NCBI RefSeq assembly: GCF_900116555.1
Contig: NZ_FPAT01000004.1
Coordinates: 248,001-312,000, forward strand
Direction: 5' to 3'
Source of the DNA: Actinopolyspora lacussalsi subsp. righensis
GTDB lineage: Bacteria > Actinomycetota > Actinomycetes > Mycobacteriales > Pseudonocardiaceae
DNA: 64,000 nucleotides
Part shown: positions 8,033 to 16,141 of the stretch, piece by piece
Layout of the letters: every line of letters begins with the position of its first letter
Numbering within the stretch: the first letter of the stretch is position 1
Notes under the pieces: generated by a model
Told to the model about the DNA's origin: nothing
The model's database searches: none
Seen by the model: the letters and a program-made list of their open reading frames with translations, nothing else
Translations under genes and position numbers: made by a program

Positions 8033-8266
8033 GTGGCGGGCTCGGTGCTCGCTAAGATCGAGCGCGATGAAGTGGTGATCCGTCGCGGACCGCATCGCGG
8101 TCCCGTGTCGTCCGACGCGCTCCGGCCACGCGCGCCGAGAGCGGACGGCGACCGGGGCGGTGTGTTCAACGGCTTAACCGGGCTGGGATCCGACCCCGAA
8201 ACGCTGCGACGGGCCTTCGACGAGGCGAACGAACTGTTCGGAACCGTGGCCGCGAAGATTCCGTGA
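8033..8266 (+). CDS. small hypothetical protein flanked by P palindromes
   Basis: A 77-codon open frame with GC-rich third positions. I do not recognise it. The first half is Arg-rich and poorly protein-like; the last 30 residues (LGSDPETLRRAFDEANELFG, then TVAAKIP) look like a genuine helical segment. The start is unsure: GTG at 8033 abuts palindrome P1 and lacks a clear Shine-Dalgarno; GTG codons near 8051 and 8072 are alternatives. Palindrome P2 lies 110 bp past the stop. It may be a real short protein or the tail of a decayed gene. Confidence 0.35.
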   Translation: MAGSVLAKIERDEVVIRRGPHRGPVSSDALRPRAPRADGDRGGVFNGLTGLGSDPETLRRAFDEANELFGTVAAKIP

Positions 8267-8375
8267 CGACCGTGGTGCGGGCGGCGCCGGTGCCGGTGAC
8301 CTCTCCTGTAACCACCGGCACCGGCGTAGTCCCACCGGTCGACACGCGGGGCACCGTCGGCCCCGTTCGAGGGAC

Positions 8376-8396
8376 GTCGATTTCCCGCGAGATCAC
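8376..8396 (+). repeat. P palindrome, copy P2
   Basis: GTCGATTTCCCGCGAGATCA at 8376-8395, a slightly degenerate copy. It overlaps the stop codon of the VOC gene on the minus strand (8393-8395). Confidence 0.75.
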
Positions 8397-8806
8397 GCGG
8401 GCGGCGGTCCCCAGCACAGGCAGAACGGGTGCCCGGCCGGGTCCGCGTAGACCCGGAACCTCGATTCGAGCTCGTCCGCGGGCTGGGGCAGCCGAGTGGC
8501 TCCGGCACGCAGCGCACGGGCCTCGACGGTCTCGAGATCGGTCACCCGGATGTCGAGATGGGCCTGCTGCTGCGGTGGCGAATCGGGCCACCCCGGGGCG
8601 GTGTGGTGCGGATCCAGCTGGCAGGAGATCCGCGCACCGCCCTCGGGATCGGCCAGTTCCACCCACCGCTCGTCGGACTCCGACTCGTCGACCGGCCAGC
8701 CGAGCAGCTCGCCGTAGAACTCGGCCAGCCCGCGCGGATCGGGACCGTCCAGCACGAAGGAGATCACGCGCAGCGGGGTCGAGGTGGCGCGTTCGGTTCC
8801 TGCCAT
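8393..8806 (-). CDS. VOC (glyoxalase/bleomycin-resistance) family protein
   Basis: A 137-residue vicinal-oxygen-chelate-fold protein with two beta-alpha-beta-beta-beta modules. Seen: the start VISFVLDGPDPRGLAEFYGELLGW, the metal-side His in AHLDIRV, and the end RVYADPAGHPFCLCW typical of the actinobacterial VOC subgroup. Such proteins bind small molecules or act in detoxification; no substrate can be assigned. It is divergent from the CGNR gene, with about 100 bp between the starts that probably holds both promoters. Confidence 0.88.
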   Translation of the reverse strand: MAGTERATSTPLRVISFVLDGPDPRGLAEFYGELLGWPVDESESDERWVELADPEGGARISCQLDPHHTAPGWPDSPPQQQAHLDIRVTDLETVEARALRAGATRLPQPADELESRFRVYADPAGHPFCLCWGPPPA

Positions 8807-8909
8807 CGAAGCTCTCCGTAACTACCGTAACTGTTTCAATGGTTACCAGCCGATGATTATGACCTCGCAACCGCGTTACCGCAAGGAATCGCTGGCCTAC
8901 GATGGGACC

Positions 8910-9464
8910 GTGAACAGCAAAGCCGTCGCAGCCGTCGCGCCGAACGGGCTATCAGCGGCGCCCTCCGAGCCCGTCGGGCCCGACACGGAACAGGACATCG
9001 ACCTTCTGCTGGCGTTTCTCAACACCGTCGACGCCGAGACCGGCACTGATGTGCTGGCGGAGACGGAACAATGGCAGCAGTGGTGCCTGCGGCACACCGG
9101 GCAGGCATCCGTGGACACGGCAGCAGCACGCGAGATTCGCGACCTGATGCGCGATTCGATCAGTTGCGGTTCAGGCGAATCAACGGCCATACCTCCCGCG
9201 ACAGCGGAATGGCCGGTGCGCATTCATCTCGAGGAAGGAGTGCCGGTCGCCTCCGGCAGCGATGCACTCGGAGCCGTCCTCGCGGCGGCCTCCCGTATCG
9301 CCACGGTGGGACGCTGGCACCGCATCAAGATCTGTCCCGCGACGAACTGTTTGTGGGCCTTCTACGACCGCTCCAGAAACCGATCGCGCACCTGGTGCTC
9401 GATGCGGGTCTGCGGCAACCGGGAGAAGGCACGTTCCTGGCGGGAACGCCACACCCCACATTGA
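8910..9464 (+). CDS. CGNR zinc-finger (ABATE-domain) transcriptional regulator
   Basis: A 184-residue protein with an N-terminal ABATE-like region (DIDLLLAFLNTVDAETGTDVL) and a C-terminal zinc finger of the CGNR type: CPATNC, then WAFYDRSRNRSRTWC and MRVCGNREKAR. This architecture is common in actinobacterial regulators of unknown target. The GTG at 8910 was chosen because family members begin shortly before the ABATE region; the frame upstream has no family resemblance. Divergent from the VOC gene, which is a plausible target. Confidence 0.88.
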   Translation: MNSKAVAAVAPNGLSAAPSEPVGPDTEQDIDLLLAFLNTVDAETGTDVLAETEQWQQWCLRHTGQASVDTAAAREIRDLMRDSISCGSGESTAIPPATAEWPVRIHLEEGVPVASGSDALGAVLAAASRIATVGRWHRIKICPATNCLWAFYDRSRNRSRTWCSMRVCGNREKARSWRERHTPH

Positions 9465-9512
9465 GCACCACCACGACACCACTCGGTACAGCCGCGTGGT
9501 CACCGCGGGTGG

Positions 9513-10769
9513 TCACAACAACAACTCGGTGACCGTGTGTATGGCCAGTCCGGCCAACGCACCCACCACCGTGCCGTTGATGCGGATGAACTGCAGGTCA
9601 CGCCCCACCTGTAGCTCGATCCTGCGGGAGGTGTCGGCCGCGTCCCAGCGGTCGACCGTGTCCGTGATCAGCGTGGTTATCTCGGCACGGTAGTGGTTGA
9701 CGACGTAACGGGCCGCCTCGCGCAGCCAGCCGTCCACCTTGTCACGCAACTCCGGCTCGGCGGCGAGGCGGCCACCAAGTGAGACCAGGCCGTCGCGTAC
9801 CCGCTGCCGCAGCTCGCTGTCGGGGTCCTCGGCGGCTTCCAGCAGCATGCCCTTGGCCGTTGTCCAGGCGTCGGCGACCAGGCTCCGCACCTCGGGGTGC
9901 TCCAGTACCTGCCACTTGATGCGATCGGCTCTGGCCATCGTGGCCGGGTCCTCCCGCAGATCCCGCGCGAACTCGACCAGGAACCGGTCCACCGCCTTGC
10001 GCATCTGGTGCTCGGGGTCGGTCTTGACGGCCCAGGCGAAGGCCAGTATCTCGCTGTAGATCTTGTCCGCCACCAGCGAGTCGAAGAACCTGGGTGACCA
10101 GGAGGGAGCACGCTGGTCCACCACCCGCGAAACCGTCTCGTAGTTGTCCCGGACCCAGTCGTAGGCACGATCGCAGACCAGATCGACCAGCCCGCGATGC
10201 GAGCCGTCCTCGAAGACCCTGCCGAGAACGCGCCCCAACGGCGGTCCCCACGGCTGTTCGACGACCTTGCGCAGCACGGTCTGTTCCAGCACCTGCCGCA
10301 CGTCCTCGTCCCGCAGCACCCGCACCGCACCGCGCAACACCGCTGCCGACTCCGCCGTGACGCGCTCCGCGTGCTCCCGCCGCGACAGCCACTCACCGAT
10401 CCGGCCGGTTATCCCGGCACGGTCCAGCTTGTCCACCACGACCCGTTCGGACAGGAAGTTGGTGCCGACGAAGTCACCGAGGCTCTGACCGAGCGCGTTC
10501 TTGCGGTTGGGGATGATCGCGGTGTGCGGGATGGGTAGCCCCAGCGGTCTGCGGAACAGCGCGGTCACCGCGAACCAGTCGGCCAGCGCGCCGACCATCC
10601 CAGCCTCGGCGGCGGCGTTGACGTACCCGACCCAGCCCGAGCCGTCGGGCACCAACCATCCGGTCCACAGGTAAACGAACGCGGCCAGCAGGAACAGCCC
10701 CGTGGCGACGCCCTTCATGCGGCGCAGCCCGCGCCTGCGGGAAAGCTCGGCCACCGAAGTATCCGACAC
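9513..10769 (-). CDS. DUF445 family membrane protein
   Basis: A 418-residue DUF445 protein. A basic N terminus (RRRGLRRMKG) precedes one or two membrane helices (ATGLFLLAAFVYLWTGWLV), then the family signature ADWFAVTALFRRPLGLPIPH followed by TAIIPNRKNALG. The long middle is helical and soluble, and the C terminus ends in another helix (VVGALAGLAIHTVTELL). The topology suggests a protein spanning or tethering membranes; its role is unknown. The GTG at 10769 was chosen because it lies just before the basic segment; longer versions would add an Arg/Gly-rich piece not seen in the family. Confidence 0.88.
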   Translation of the reverse strand: MSDTSVAELSRRRGLRRMKGVATGLFLLAAFVYLWTGWLVPDGSGWVGYVNAAAEAGMVGALADWFAVTALFRRPLGLPIPHTAIIPNRKNALGQSLGDFVGTNFLSERVVVDKLDRAGITGRIGEWLSRREHAERVTAESAAVLRGAVRVLRDEDVRQVLEQTVLRKVVEQPWGPPLGRVLGRVFEDGSHRGLVDLVCDRAYDWVRDNYETVSRVVDQRAPSWSPRFFDSLVADKIYSEILAFAWAVKTDPEHQMRKAVDRFLVEFARDLREDPATMARADRIKWQVLEHPEVRSLVADAWTTAKGMLLEAAEDPDSELRQRVRDGLVSLGGRLAAEPELRDKVDGWLREAARYVVNHYRAEITTLITDTVDRWDAADTSRRIELQVGRDLQFIRINGTVVGALAGLAIHTVTELLL

Positions 10770-10963
10770 CCCACGATTGTGGCAGCGCTGCCGACCACGG
10801 CCGCCACCGCGCTCGCCCCTCGGCCTACCGGGGCGAACGCCGCGACGACGCCCCACGGCCCGGACGCGTCCCCGACGGGAGGCGCCCCGGAACCGGCGGA
10901 AGGTCGTCGGGCGAGCACCACGGAAACCTGGTCATCCGAGCTTCCACTAGTAGGGTGCGATCC

Positions 10964-12130
10964 GTGCGTACTCCACCCTTGAGCAGTCGACTGCGCCCGT
11001 TCACCTCGACGATCTTCGCCGAGATCACCGAGCTCGCCCGGCGCAACGAAGCCGTCAACCTGGGACAGGGGTTCCCCGACACCGACGGCCCAGCGGGCAT
11101 GCTCCGCGAGGCCGAACGGGCGATCGCGGACGGCACGAACCAGTACCCACCGGGACCGGGTGAGCCCGAGCTGCGCGCCGCCATCGGTGCCCAGCGCGCC
11201 GCCGACTACGGCATCGAGCACGATCCGGAGACCGAGATCCTGGTGACCGTCGGTGCCACCGAGGCCATCAGCGCGGCGATGCTCGGCCTCGTGGAGCCCG
11301 GTGACGAAGTGGTGCTGCTGGAGCCCTGCTACGACTCCTACCCCGTGGCGGTGTCGCTGGCGGGCGGGACGCGACGCACCGTGCCACTGCGGGTGACCGG
11401 AGAGCGGTTCGAGCTCGACGCAGCGGCCCTGCGAGCGGCGGTCGGTCCGAACACCCGCGCGATCGTGCTGAACTCGCCGCACAACCCGACCGGCACCGTG
11501 TTCACCGAGGCGGAGCTGGCCGAGATCGCGGCTGTCTGCCGGGAGAACGATCTGCTCGCCATCACCGACGAGGTCTACGAACACCTGGTTTACGACGGGC
11601 GCGGCCACGTGCCGCTGGCCACGTTCCCGGGAATGGCCGAGCGAACCCTCTCCGTGTCCAGCGCGGGCAAGAGTTTCAACGTCACGGGGTGGAAGATCGG
11701 CTGGGTCTGCGGGCCCCCGGAACTGGTCGCGGCGGTCCGCGCGGCGAAGCAGTTCATGACCTTCGTCGGTGGCGCCCCGTTCCAGCCCGCCGTGGCCCAC
11801 GCCCTGCGTGAGGAGCGGGACTGGCTGCCGGAACTGCGCGGCCAGCTGCAGCGGAAGCGGGACCGTCTCGGGGCCGGGCTCCGCTCGACGGGTTTCGGGG
11901 TGCTGGCCTGCGAGGGCACCTACTTCCTGTGTGCCGACATCCGGCCGCTCGGCTATTCCGACGGCGCCGAGTTCTGCCGCGCCTTACCCGAGCTGGCCGG
12001 TGTCGCGGCCATTCCGCTCCAGGTGCTCTGCGACGATCCCGAGCCGGTACGCCACCTCGTCCGGTTCGCCTGCTGCAAACGCGACGAGGTGATCGACGAG
12101 GGAGTCCGGCGACTGCACAAGCTGGGTTGA
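10964..12130 (+). CDS. dapC: DapC-type pyridoxal-phosphate aminotransferase
   Basis: A 388-residue fold-type I aminotransferase closely resembling M. tuberculosis Rv0858c (DapC, N-succinyldiaminopimelate aminotransferase) across its length: NLGQGFPDTDGP, NQYPPGPGEPELR, VTVGATEAI, NSPHNPTG, ITDEVYEHLVYD, the Schiff-base Lys in SSAGKSFNVTGWKIGW, and GTYFLCADIRPLGY. It would act in lysine and meso-diaminopimelate synthesis; related enzymes also accept glutamine and kynurenine, so the substrate is inferred. GTG at 10964 is preferred because AGGG lies about 9 nt upstream; GTG at 10955 is the alternative. Monocistronic, divergent from the DUF445 gene. Confidence 0.85.
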   Translation: MRTPPLSSRLRPFTSTIFAEITELARRNEAVNLGQGFPDTDGPAGMLREAERAIADGTNQYPPGPGEPELRAAIGAQRAADYGIEHDPETEILVTVGATEAISAAMLGLVEPGDEVVLLEPCYDSYPVAVSLAGGTRRTVPLRVTGERFELDAAALRAAVGPNTRAIVLNSPHNPTGTVFTEAELAEIAAVCRENDLLAITDEVYEHLVYDGRGHVPLATFPGMAERTLSVSSAGKSFNVTGWKIGWVCGPPELVAAVRAAKQFMTFVGGAPFQPAVAHALREERDWLPELRGQLQRKRDRLGAGLRSTGFGVLACEGTYFLCADIRPLGYSDGAEFCRALPELAGVAAIPLQVLCDDPEPVRHLVRFACCKRDEVIDEGVRRLHKLG

Positions 12131-12333
12131 GGGAGTTCCGCCGGACGGGTCCCCGGCTCCCTCCGGCGTGAACCCTGCCGGATCTCACCAGCGGATACCC
12201 GACTTCACGGGTGGCGACGGGACCACCGCGTCGCCACCACATCACGGGTGACGCCCCGGTTGGCCGGGATCCAGGCGAATCCGGCCAACCGAACGCCTCT
12301 CCCGGCGCGCTCGCGAAAGCACCGTTACCCGCG

Positions 12334-12870
12334 TCAGCACACGAACCAGTCGCTGCTCGTCCGATGCGTGACGAGCCCGTCCGCTCGCCGGGTGTGCAGC
12401 CGCAGACAGATCGGCCCGGCGGGAACACCGGGCACGGCGAACCCACCGCAGCCGTCCAACTCGCCCCGGCACTCCCCCTTGCCGTGCCGCACGATCACCG
12501 CGCCCGACGGGCTGGGCTGCCCCGCTCGGCTCAGCACGATGCCGCGGGCGAGGAACTGCCCCTGCCGCGTGGGGCGCAGTTCCAGCTCGACGAGTCTGCC
12601 CGGTGCGGCGAAGCTCAACGTGCGTACCTCGGCGGCGCCGGACGGCTCACCGACGGCACCGGACGAGTCACCGAGGGCGCGGCGCCGGACGGCGGAATCG
12701 CCGAGTGGTTCCAGCACTCCGACGGAGTCACGTTCACGGACCAGGCGCCGCGCGGCGCCGTAGGCCGCGCTGATCGCCCGATCGGGGGTGGGATCCGTTC
12801 GACGGAACAGCCTGCCCAACGATCGGAGCTCTTCGGGAACCCCCGTGCTCTCATCGATCCCCGTGCTCAC
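12334..12870 (-). CDS. hypothetical beta-sandwich-like protein coupled to the sigma factor
   Basis: A 178-residue protein. The N-terminal half is helical (PTPDRAISAAYGAARRLV); the C-terminal half reads as a small beta-sandwich, with GGFAVPGVPAGPICLRLHT resembling the transthyretin-like or carboxypeptidase-regulatory fold. The GTG at 12870 overlaps the sigma-factor TGA by 4 bases (GTGA), so the two are translationally coupled. I recall similar two-gene starts in other actinobacteria being followed by a CHAT/TPR or peptidase gene; none follows here, as the next 200 bases are empty and then a convergent gene ends. It may modulate the sigma factor. Confidence 0.6.
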   Translation of the reverse strand: MSTGIDESTGVPEELRSLGRLFRRTDPTPDRAISAAYGAARRLVRERDSVGVLEPLGDSAVRRRALGDSSGAVGEPSGAAEVRTLSFAAPGRLVELELRPTRQGQFLARGIVLSRAGQPSPSGAVIVRHGKGECRGELDGCGGFAVPGVPAGPICLRLHTRRADGLVTHRTSSDWFVC

Positions 12871-13460
12871 ACCGCCACCCCTTCCACGGCTTCCGGGCTC
12901 CCCGACGCGAGCATCCGCAGACGCAGCGCTCGCAGGCATCGCTGCTTCTTGGGACCGATGGAACCGCGGGCCATCCCCAGCGCGGTACCGATCTGCTCGT
13001 AACTCGCGTCCGGGGCCACCGCCATGATCCGCAACAGCTGTTGGCAGCGGTGTGACAACTGCGCGAACGCCTGTGCCATCCGCGCGGCCGACAACGAACG
13101 CACCGCGCTGCTCTCCGGAGTCTCGGTGCCGTCGGCGGTTTCGGCCAGCAGTCCGGCCAGCCCGCTGGGCGATTCCCTGCGTCGCGCCCGCGCCAATCGC
13201 ATCGACTCGCGACGGGCGGTGGTAACCAGCCACGCGGACACCCCCTCGGAGTCGCGGAGTCGGTGCAGGTTCTCGGCCAGCAGCAGCCAGGTCGCCTGCC
13301 ACGCGTCCTCGGCATCGGCCCGGTTGGCCGAGTAGGCGCGAACGGCTCCCCACACCACACCGCTGTTGCGGTCCACCAGCTCGCGCCAGGCGCGCTCGTC
13401 ACCGACGGCCAGCCGACTGAGCAACACGGCGGTACCGCAGGATCGCTCCCGTTCCGTCAC
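12867..13460 (-). CDS. RNA polymerase sigma factor, sigma-70 (ECF-like) family
   Basis: A 197-residue ECF-type sigma factor. Region 2 is at about residues 20-90: WRELVDRNSGVVWGAVRAY, ADAEDAWQATWLLL and SAWLVTTARRESMRLAR. Region 4 is near the end: SHRCQQLLRIMAVAPDASYE, with GTALGMARGSIGPKKQRC as the -35-binding helix-turn-helix. There is no obvious C-terminal extension. GTG at 13460 follows an AGGTG ribosome site and starts at the family N terminus. The downstream gene overlaps by 4 bases; there is no recognisable anti-sigma factor in the neighbourhood. Confidence 0.88.
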   Translation of the reverse strand: MTERERSCGTAVLLSRLAVGDERAWRELVDRNSGVVWGAVRAYSANRADAEDAWQATWLLLAENLHRLRDSEGVSAWLVTTARRESMRLARARRRESPSGLAGLLAETADGTETPESSAVRSLSAARMAQAFAQLSHRCQQLLRIMAVAPDASYEQIGTALGMARGSIGPKKQRCLRALRLRMLASGSPEAVEGVAV

Positions 13461-13989
13461 TGGAACACCTTTCCTACTTCGGGATCGGTCCCGACCCGGG
13501 AGCCGTGGGCGTCGAGCGGAGCACACGACTCGGGCCGGTTCGCCGAATAGGAGACGTCACGGCCGCCGCTGGATTCGCGGTGCGGCCGTAAACCCCCGAA
13601 CGGGGCAAGAGTTCGAGTAGTACTACGTACCTGCCGCGTAGTCACCGGGGAGCCACCGGTCCCACCGCGGACCGTTCTCATTCACCGCCGGGCGGCATTC
13701 GGGAAAAACCAACGAGCCACAACGGGCGATTGTTGATTCGTAACACCGCCTAACCGGGTGATAGGCGGCGTTTGCGGATGCCAATTCGCCGATTACCCGG
13801 GAGGATGATGGTCGAACGCGGGCAGCGAGACACGGGGCGGTGATTCTGATGCAACGGACAGTCCCGAGTGGTGAGGGAACGTCCACATTCACCGAGACCG
13901 GACGATCGCCGGTTGGCGCGCTCCGGTTCCCGAAGCACGCCGGGCGTTTCCGCTCCAGACCGCGGGCAGCGGACGGCGGCTGACCGAAG

Positions 13990-14073
13990 GCGCACGGCGA
14001 GCGGCCGAGAGCGTCCGGCGAGATTCCGAGAGTGCGCGGCGAGAAGCCGAAAGCGCACAGCGAGAGTTCGCCG
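13990..14073. repeat. 21-bp tandem repeat, four units
   Basis: Four contiguous 21-base units at 13990, 14011, 14032 and 14053, consensus roughly GCGCRCGGCGAGANNCCGAGA, each diverged at several positions. The period is a multiple of three, so all frames through it give heptad-like peptide repeats; this makes the overlapping open frames misleading. No ribosome site or start supports a protein. Confidence 0.8.
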
Positions 14074-14288
14074 CTATCCCGCCCGGCCCGAACGCCGAGA
14101 CTTCCGATCCGGTTGCCTGCGCCCGACCGGGTCGGTCGGGGCGCCGCATCGGGGCGAACCAATCGTCACGAGAGCGGCAGACAGCCCCGCCCCCGGTGTC
14201 GCACTGCCCCTGTGACACCGGGTCGAGCGGCCACCCACCGGCACGTCGAGGGGCCGTGCCGGCGGGTGGCCGAACAGCCATCCCCTAC

Positions 14289-14402
14289 GAGAGCCGTGCC
14301 GGAGGTTCCGCCACCCCGCCTCCGAAACGACGTCGATTTCCCACGAAATCGCCGCGCCACTTCGACGCAGGCCGAACTCCCACCGCCCTCGCAGCCGGCA
14401 CC
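14289..14402. repeat. rearranged A-type repeat ends around palindrome P3
   Basis: At 14289-14313 is one terminal block of the A element (GAGAGCCGTGCCGGAGG then TTCCGCCA). At 14351-14402 is the opposite terminal block (ACTTCGACGCAGGCCGAAC through GGCACCGCCGCG). The central hairpin that should lie between them is absent and their order is inverted relative to full copies, with P3 between them. This looks like the junction of two elements or a rearranged copy. Confidence 0.6.
14331..14353 (+). repeat. P palindrome, copy P3
   Basis: CGTCGATTTCCCACGAAATC at 14331-14350 followed by GCC; core ATTTC-CCAC-GAAAT. It lies between the two A-end blocks. Confidence 0.85.
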
Positions 14403-14425
14403 GCCGCGCCCCGACCTCGGGGCGG

Positions 14426-14446
14426 CGCGATTTCTCGCGAAATTGA
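14426..14446 (-). repeat. P palindrome, copy P4
   Basis: GCGATTTCTCGCGAAATTGA at 14426-14445; core intact, with one arm base changed. It sits 64 bp before repeat B2. Confidence 0.8.
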
Positions 14447-14509
14447 CGGCCCCCGAAACCGTCCTCGTGACGCGACCATGCGGCGTCAGCAGCGCGCGGA
14501 ACCCCGGTG

Positions 14510-14598
14510 CGTGAGTCGGATGCATTGCAAGGCCGGGCCGCTCGCCGCGTAGGTCGCTACTCAAGAGCCGGCCCAACGCGGCAAGGCGCCGACTCACG
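14510..14598 (+). repeat. B-type structured repeat, copy B2
   Basis: 89 nt, identical to B1 (5131-5219) except for one G-to-A change near base 20. Same terminal stem, inner stem and GTAGGTCGCTAC loop; the upstream flank GGAACCCCGGTG is also shared. It lies just past the end of the MocR-type gene on the minus strand, so it could serve as that gene's terminator. Confidence 0.85.
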
Positions 14599-14642
14599 TG
14601 ACGGCTAACCGACCCACCCGAAAAAGCTCCGCCATCAGCACC

Positions 14643-16079
14643 CTAGGTAACCAGGTCGGGCGGGTGGGCAGGCCCGATCGAGTCGTCGGCTTCGGCGATC
14701 AACTCCACTGCCCGCCGCAGCGTTTCCTCCGGCAGGCTGTAGGGCAGTCGGAGACGGTCGTCGAACTCCCCTTCCACCGCGAATCTCCCGGAGGAAGCCA
14801 GCCGCACGCCTCGTTGTTCGGCGGCCACGGCCAGCCGTCCGGCTCGGCGGGAGCCGATGTGGCACCACAGCGAGAGCCCACCGCCCGGCGGAGTGAATGT
14901 CCACTGTGGGCGAAGCTCGCGCAGCGCCGCCACCAACCGGTCCCGCTGGTGCAGCAGTCTCGTGCGCTGCCGATCCAGTACGCGATCGGCGTCGTCCAGC
15001 AACTCGCTCAGCACCAGCTGCTCGAAAACGGGGCTGCCGAGGTCGATCGCGGCACGACCGACGACGATGCGCTGCACGAACTCGTGCGGCGCACGGATCC
15101 AGCCGAGCCGCAGACCTCCCCAGAACGACTTGCTCGCCGAGCCCACCGTCACCGTCTGCGACTCGGCGAAGGCAGCCACGGGAGGTGGAAGCGGCTCCCC
15201 GGAGAGATTGATGTCGACCAGCGTCTCGTCCACCACGACGGTCGTGCGGTGACGCCGCAGCGCGTGGCCCAGCCGTTCCCGCTCGGCCGCGGTCATCAGC
15301 GCGCCGGTGGGATTCTGGAAGTCGGGAATCAGATACGCCAGCCGCGGCGCCGCCTGTGCCAGGGTCGCCTCCAGCAGTTCCGGATCCCACCCGCCGTCGA
15401 CCAGGGGCACCGGCAGCGGTCGCGCGTGTACGCCGCGGACGGCTTCCAGCGCGTTCGGGTAGGTGGGATGTTCCAGCAGCACCCGCTGCCCGGGAGTGAG
15501 CACCGTGCGCAGCACGAGGGCGAAGGCGTGCTGCGCGCCGTTGGTGATCAGTATCTGTTCGGGGTCGGTGGGCAGGCCGCGCTCGGCGAAGCGCCGCGCG
15601 ATCCGCTCGCGCAGCTCCGGCAGGCCCTGCGTCTGATAGCCGTGCCCGTGGAACCGCGTGGCGAACCGCTCGCTCGCCCGTTCGAACGCCTCGTACACCT
15701 CGGAGGACGCGGCGGGAGTGGCTTGGGCGAAGTTGATGCTCTCGCCGCGTTCCGACGGGTACCAACCACCCGACTCGGCGGTGCCGCCGGCCGTGGCCGG
15801 CAACCCGATCCAGGAGCCCGCTCCCCGTCTGCTCCGCACGAACCCCTGCTCCCGGAGCCGGTCGAGCGCAGCGGTCACCAGATTGCGACTGGCGCCGAGC
15901 CGGTCGGCCAGTTCACGTTCGGCGGGTAGTCGCGTACCGGGCGGCAGTTGCCCCTCCAGCACCAGCTGGCGCAGTGCCGAGTACAGCGCGTCGGCGCTGG
16001 GACGGTCGCCCCGCGACCAGTTGCCCAACAACCGCGCCAGAGCATTGACTCCCGTTCTTCCCGCTTCCGAAATCGTCAC
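14643..16079 (-). CDS. MocR-family transcriptional regulator (GntR HTH fused to class I aminotransferase)
   Basis: A 478-residue fusion. The winged helix at about residues 20-90 has ADALYSALRQLVLEGQLPPG, then TRLPAERELADRLGASRNLV; the aminotransferase-like domain follows with NGAQHAFALVLR, DFQNPTGALMT, and the PLP Lys in SASKSFWGGLRLGW. MocR proteins use PLP as effector or cofactor and usually regulate a divergent neighbour. Here the neighbour encodes a YczE-type membrane protein, the same pairing as YczR/YczE described in Bacillus and actinobacteria. GTG at 16079 is the start nearest the HTH; 62 bp separate the two starts. Confidence 0.9.
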   Translation of the reverse strand: MTISEAGRTGVNALARLLGNWSRGDRPSADALYSALRQLVLEGQLPPGTRLPAERELADRLGASRNLVTAALDRLREQGFVRSRRGAGSWIGLPATAGGTAESGGWYPSERGESINFAQATPAASSEVYEAFERASERFATRFHGHGYQTQGLPELRERIARRFAERGLPTDPEQILITNGAQHAFALVLRTVLTPGQRVLLEHPTYPNALEAVRGVHARPLPVPLVDGGWDPELLEATLAQAAPRLAYLIPDFQNPTGALMTAAERERLGHALRRHRTTVVVDETLVDINLSGEPLPPPVAAFAESQTVTVGSASKSFWGGLRLGWIRAPHEFVQRIVVGRAAIDLGSPVFEQLVLSELLDDADRVLDRQRTRLLHQRDRLVAALRELRPQWTFTPPGGGLSLWCHIGSRRAGRLAVAAEQRGVRLASSGRFAVEGEFDDRLRLPYSLPEETLRRAVELIAEADDSIGPAHPPDLVT

Positions 16080-16141
16080 GGGTACCAATATTCCACTATT
16101 GGCCCTGTCTATAACAGACCAAAACCGAATATCAATCGGAT
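16080..16141. promoter_or_regulatory. divergent promoter/operator region for the MocR-YczE pair
   Basis: This 62-bp spacer is markedly AT-rich for this genome. It contains CTGTCTATAACAG (imperfect inverted repeat) nested inside TTGG...CCAA arms, and CAATATTCC near the MocR start with GAATATCAATC near the yczE start. MocR regulators commonly bind such spacers at direct or inverted repeats, so this is the expected operator; exact site not proven. Confidence 0.55.

Larger units (their letters stand above)
13461..14642. other. 1.2-kb gene-free region rich in repeats
   Basis: I see no convincing gene here. Several overlapping open frames exist on both strands but all are Arg/Ser/Pro-rich and mutually exclusive, as expected from GC-rich non-coding DNA. 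The first 350 bases contain a somewhat more AT-rich stretch around 13.7 kb. The rest holds a 21-bp tandem repeat, A-type end fragments, palindromes P3 and P4, and repeat B2, each listed separately. Confidence 0.7.

Noticed and set aside
13868-14281. Ser/Arg-rich open frames with heptad repeats in the 13.5-14.6 kb gap
   Set aside because: The repeats arise from the 21-bp DNA array in every frame; no ribosome site, no homology, and competing frames on both strands.
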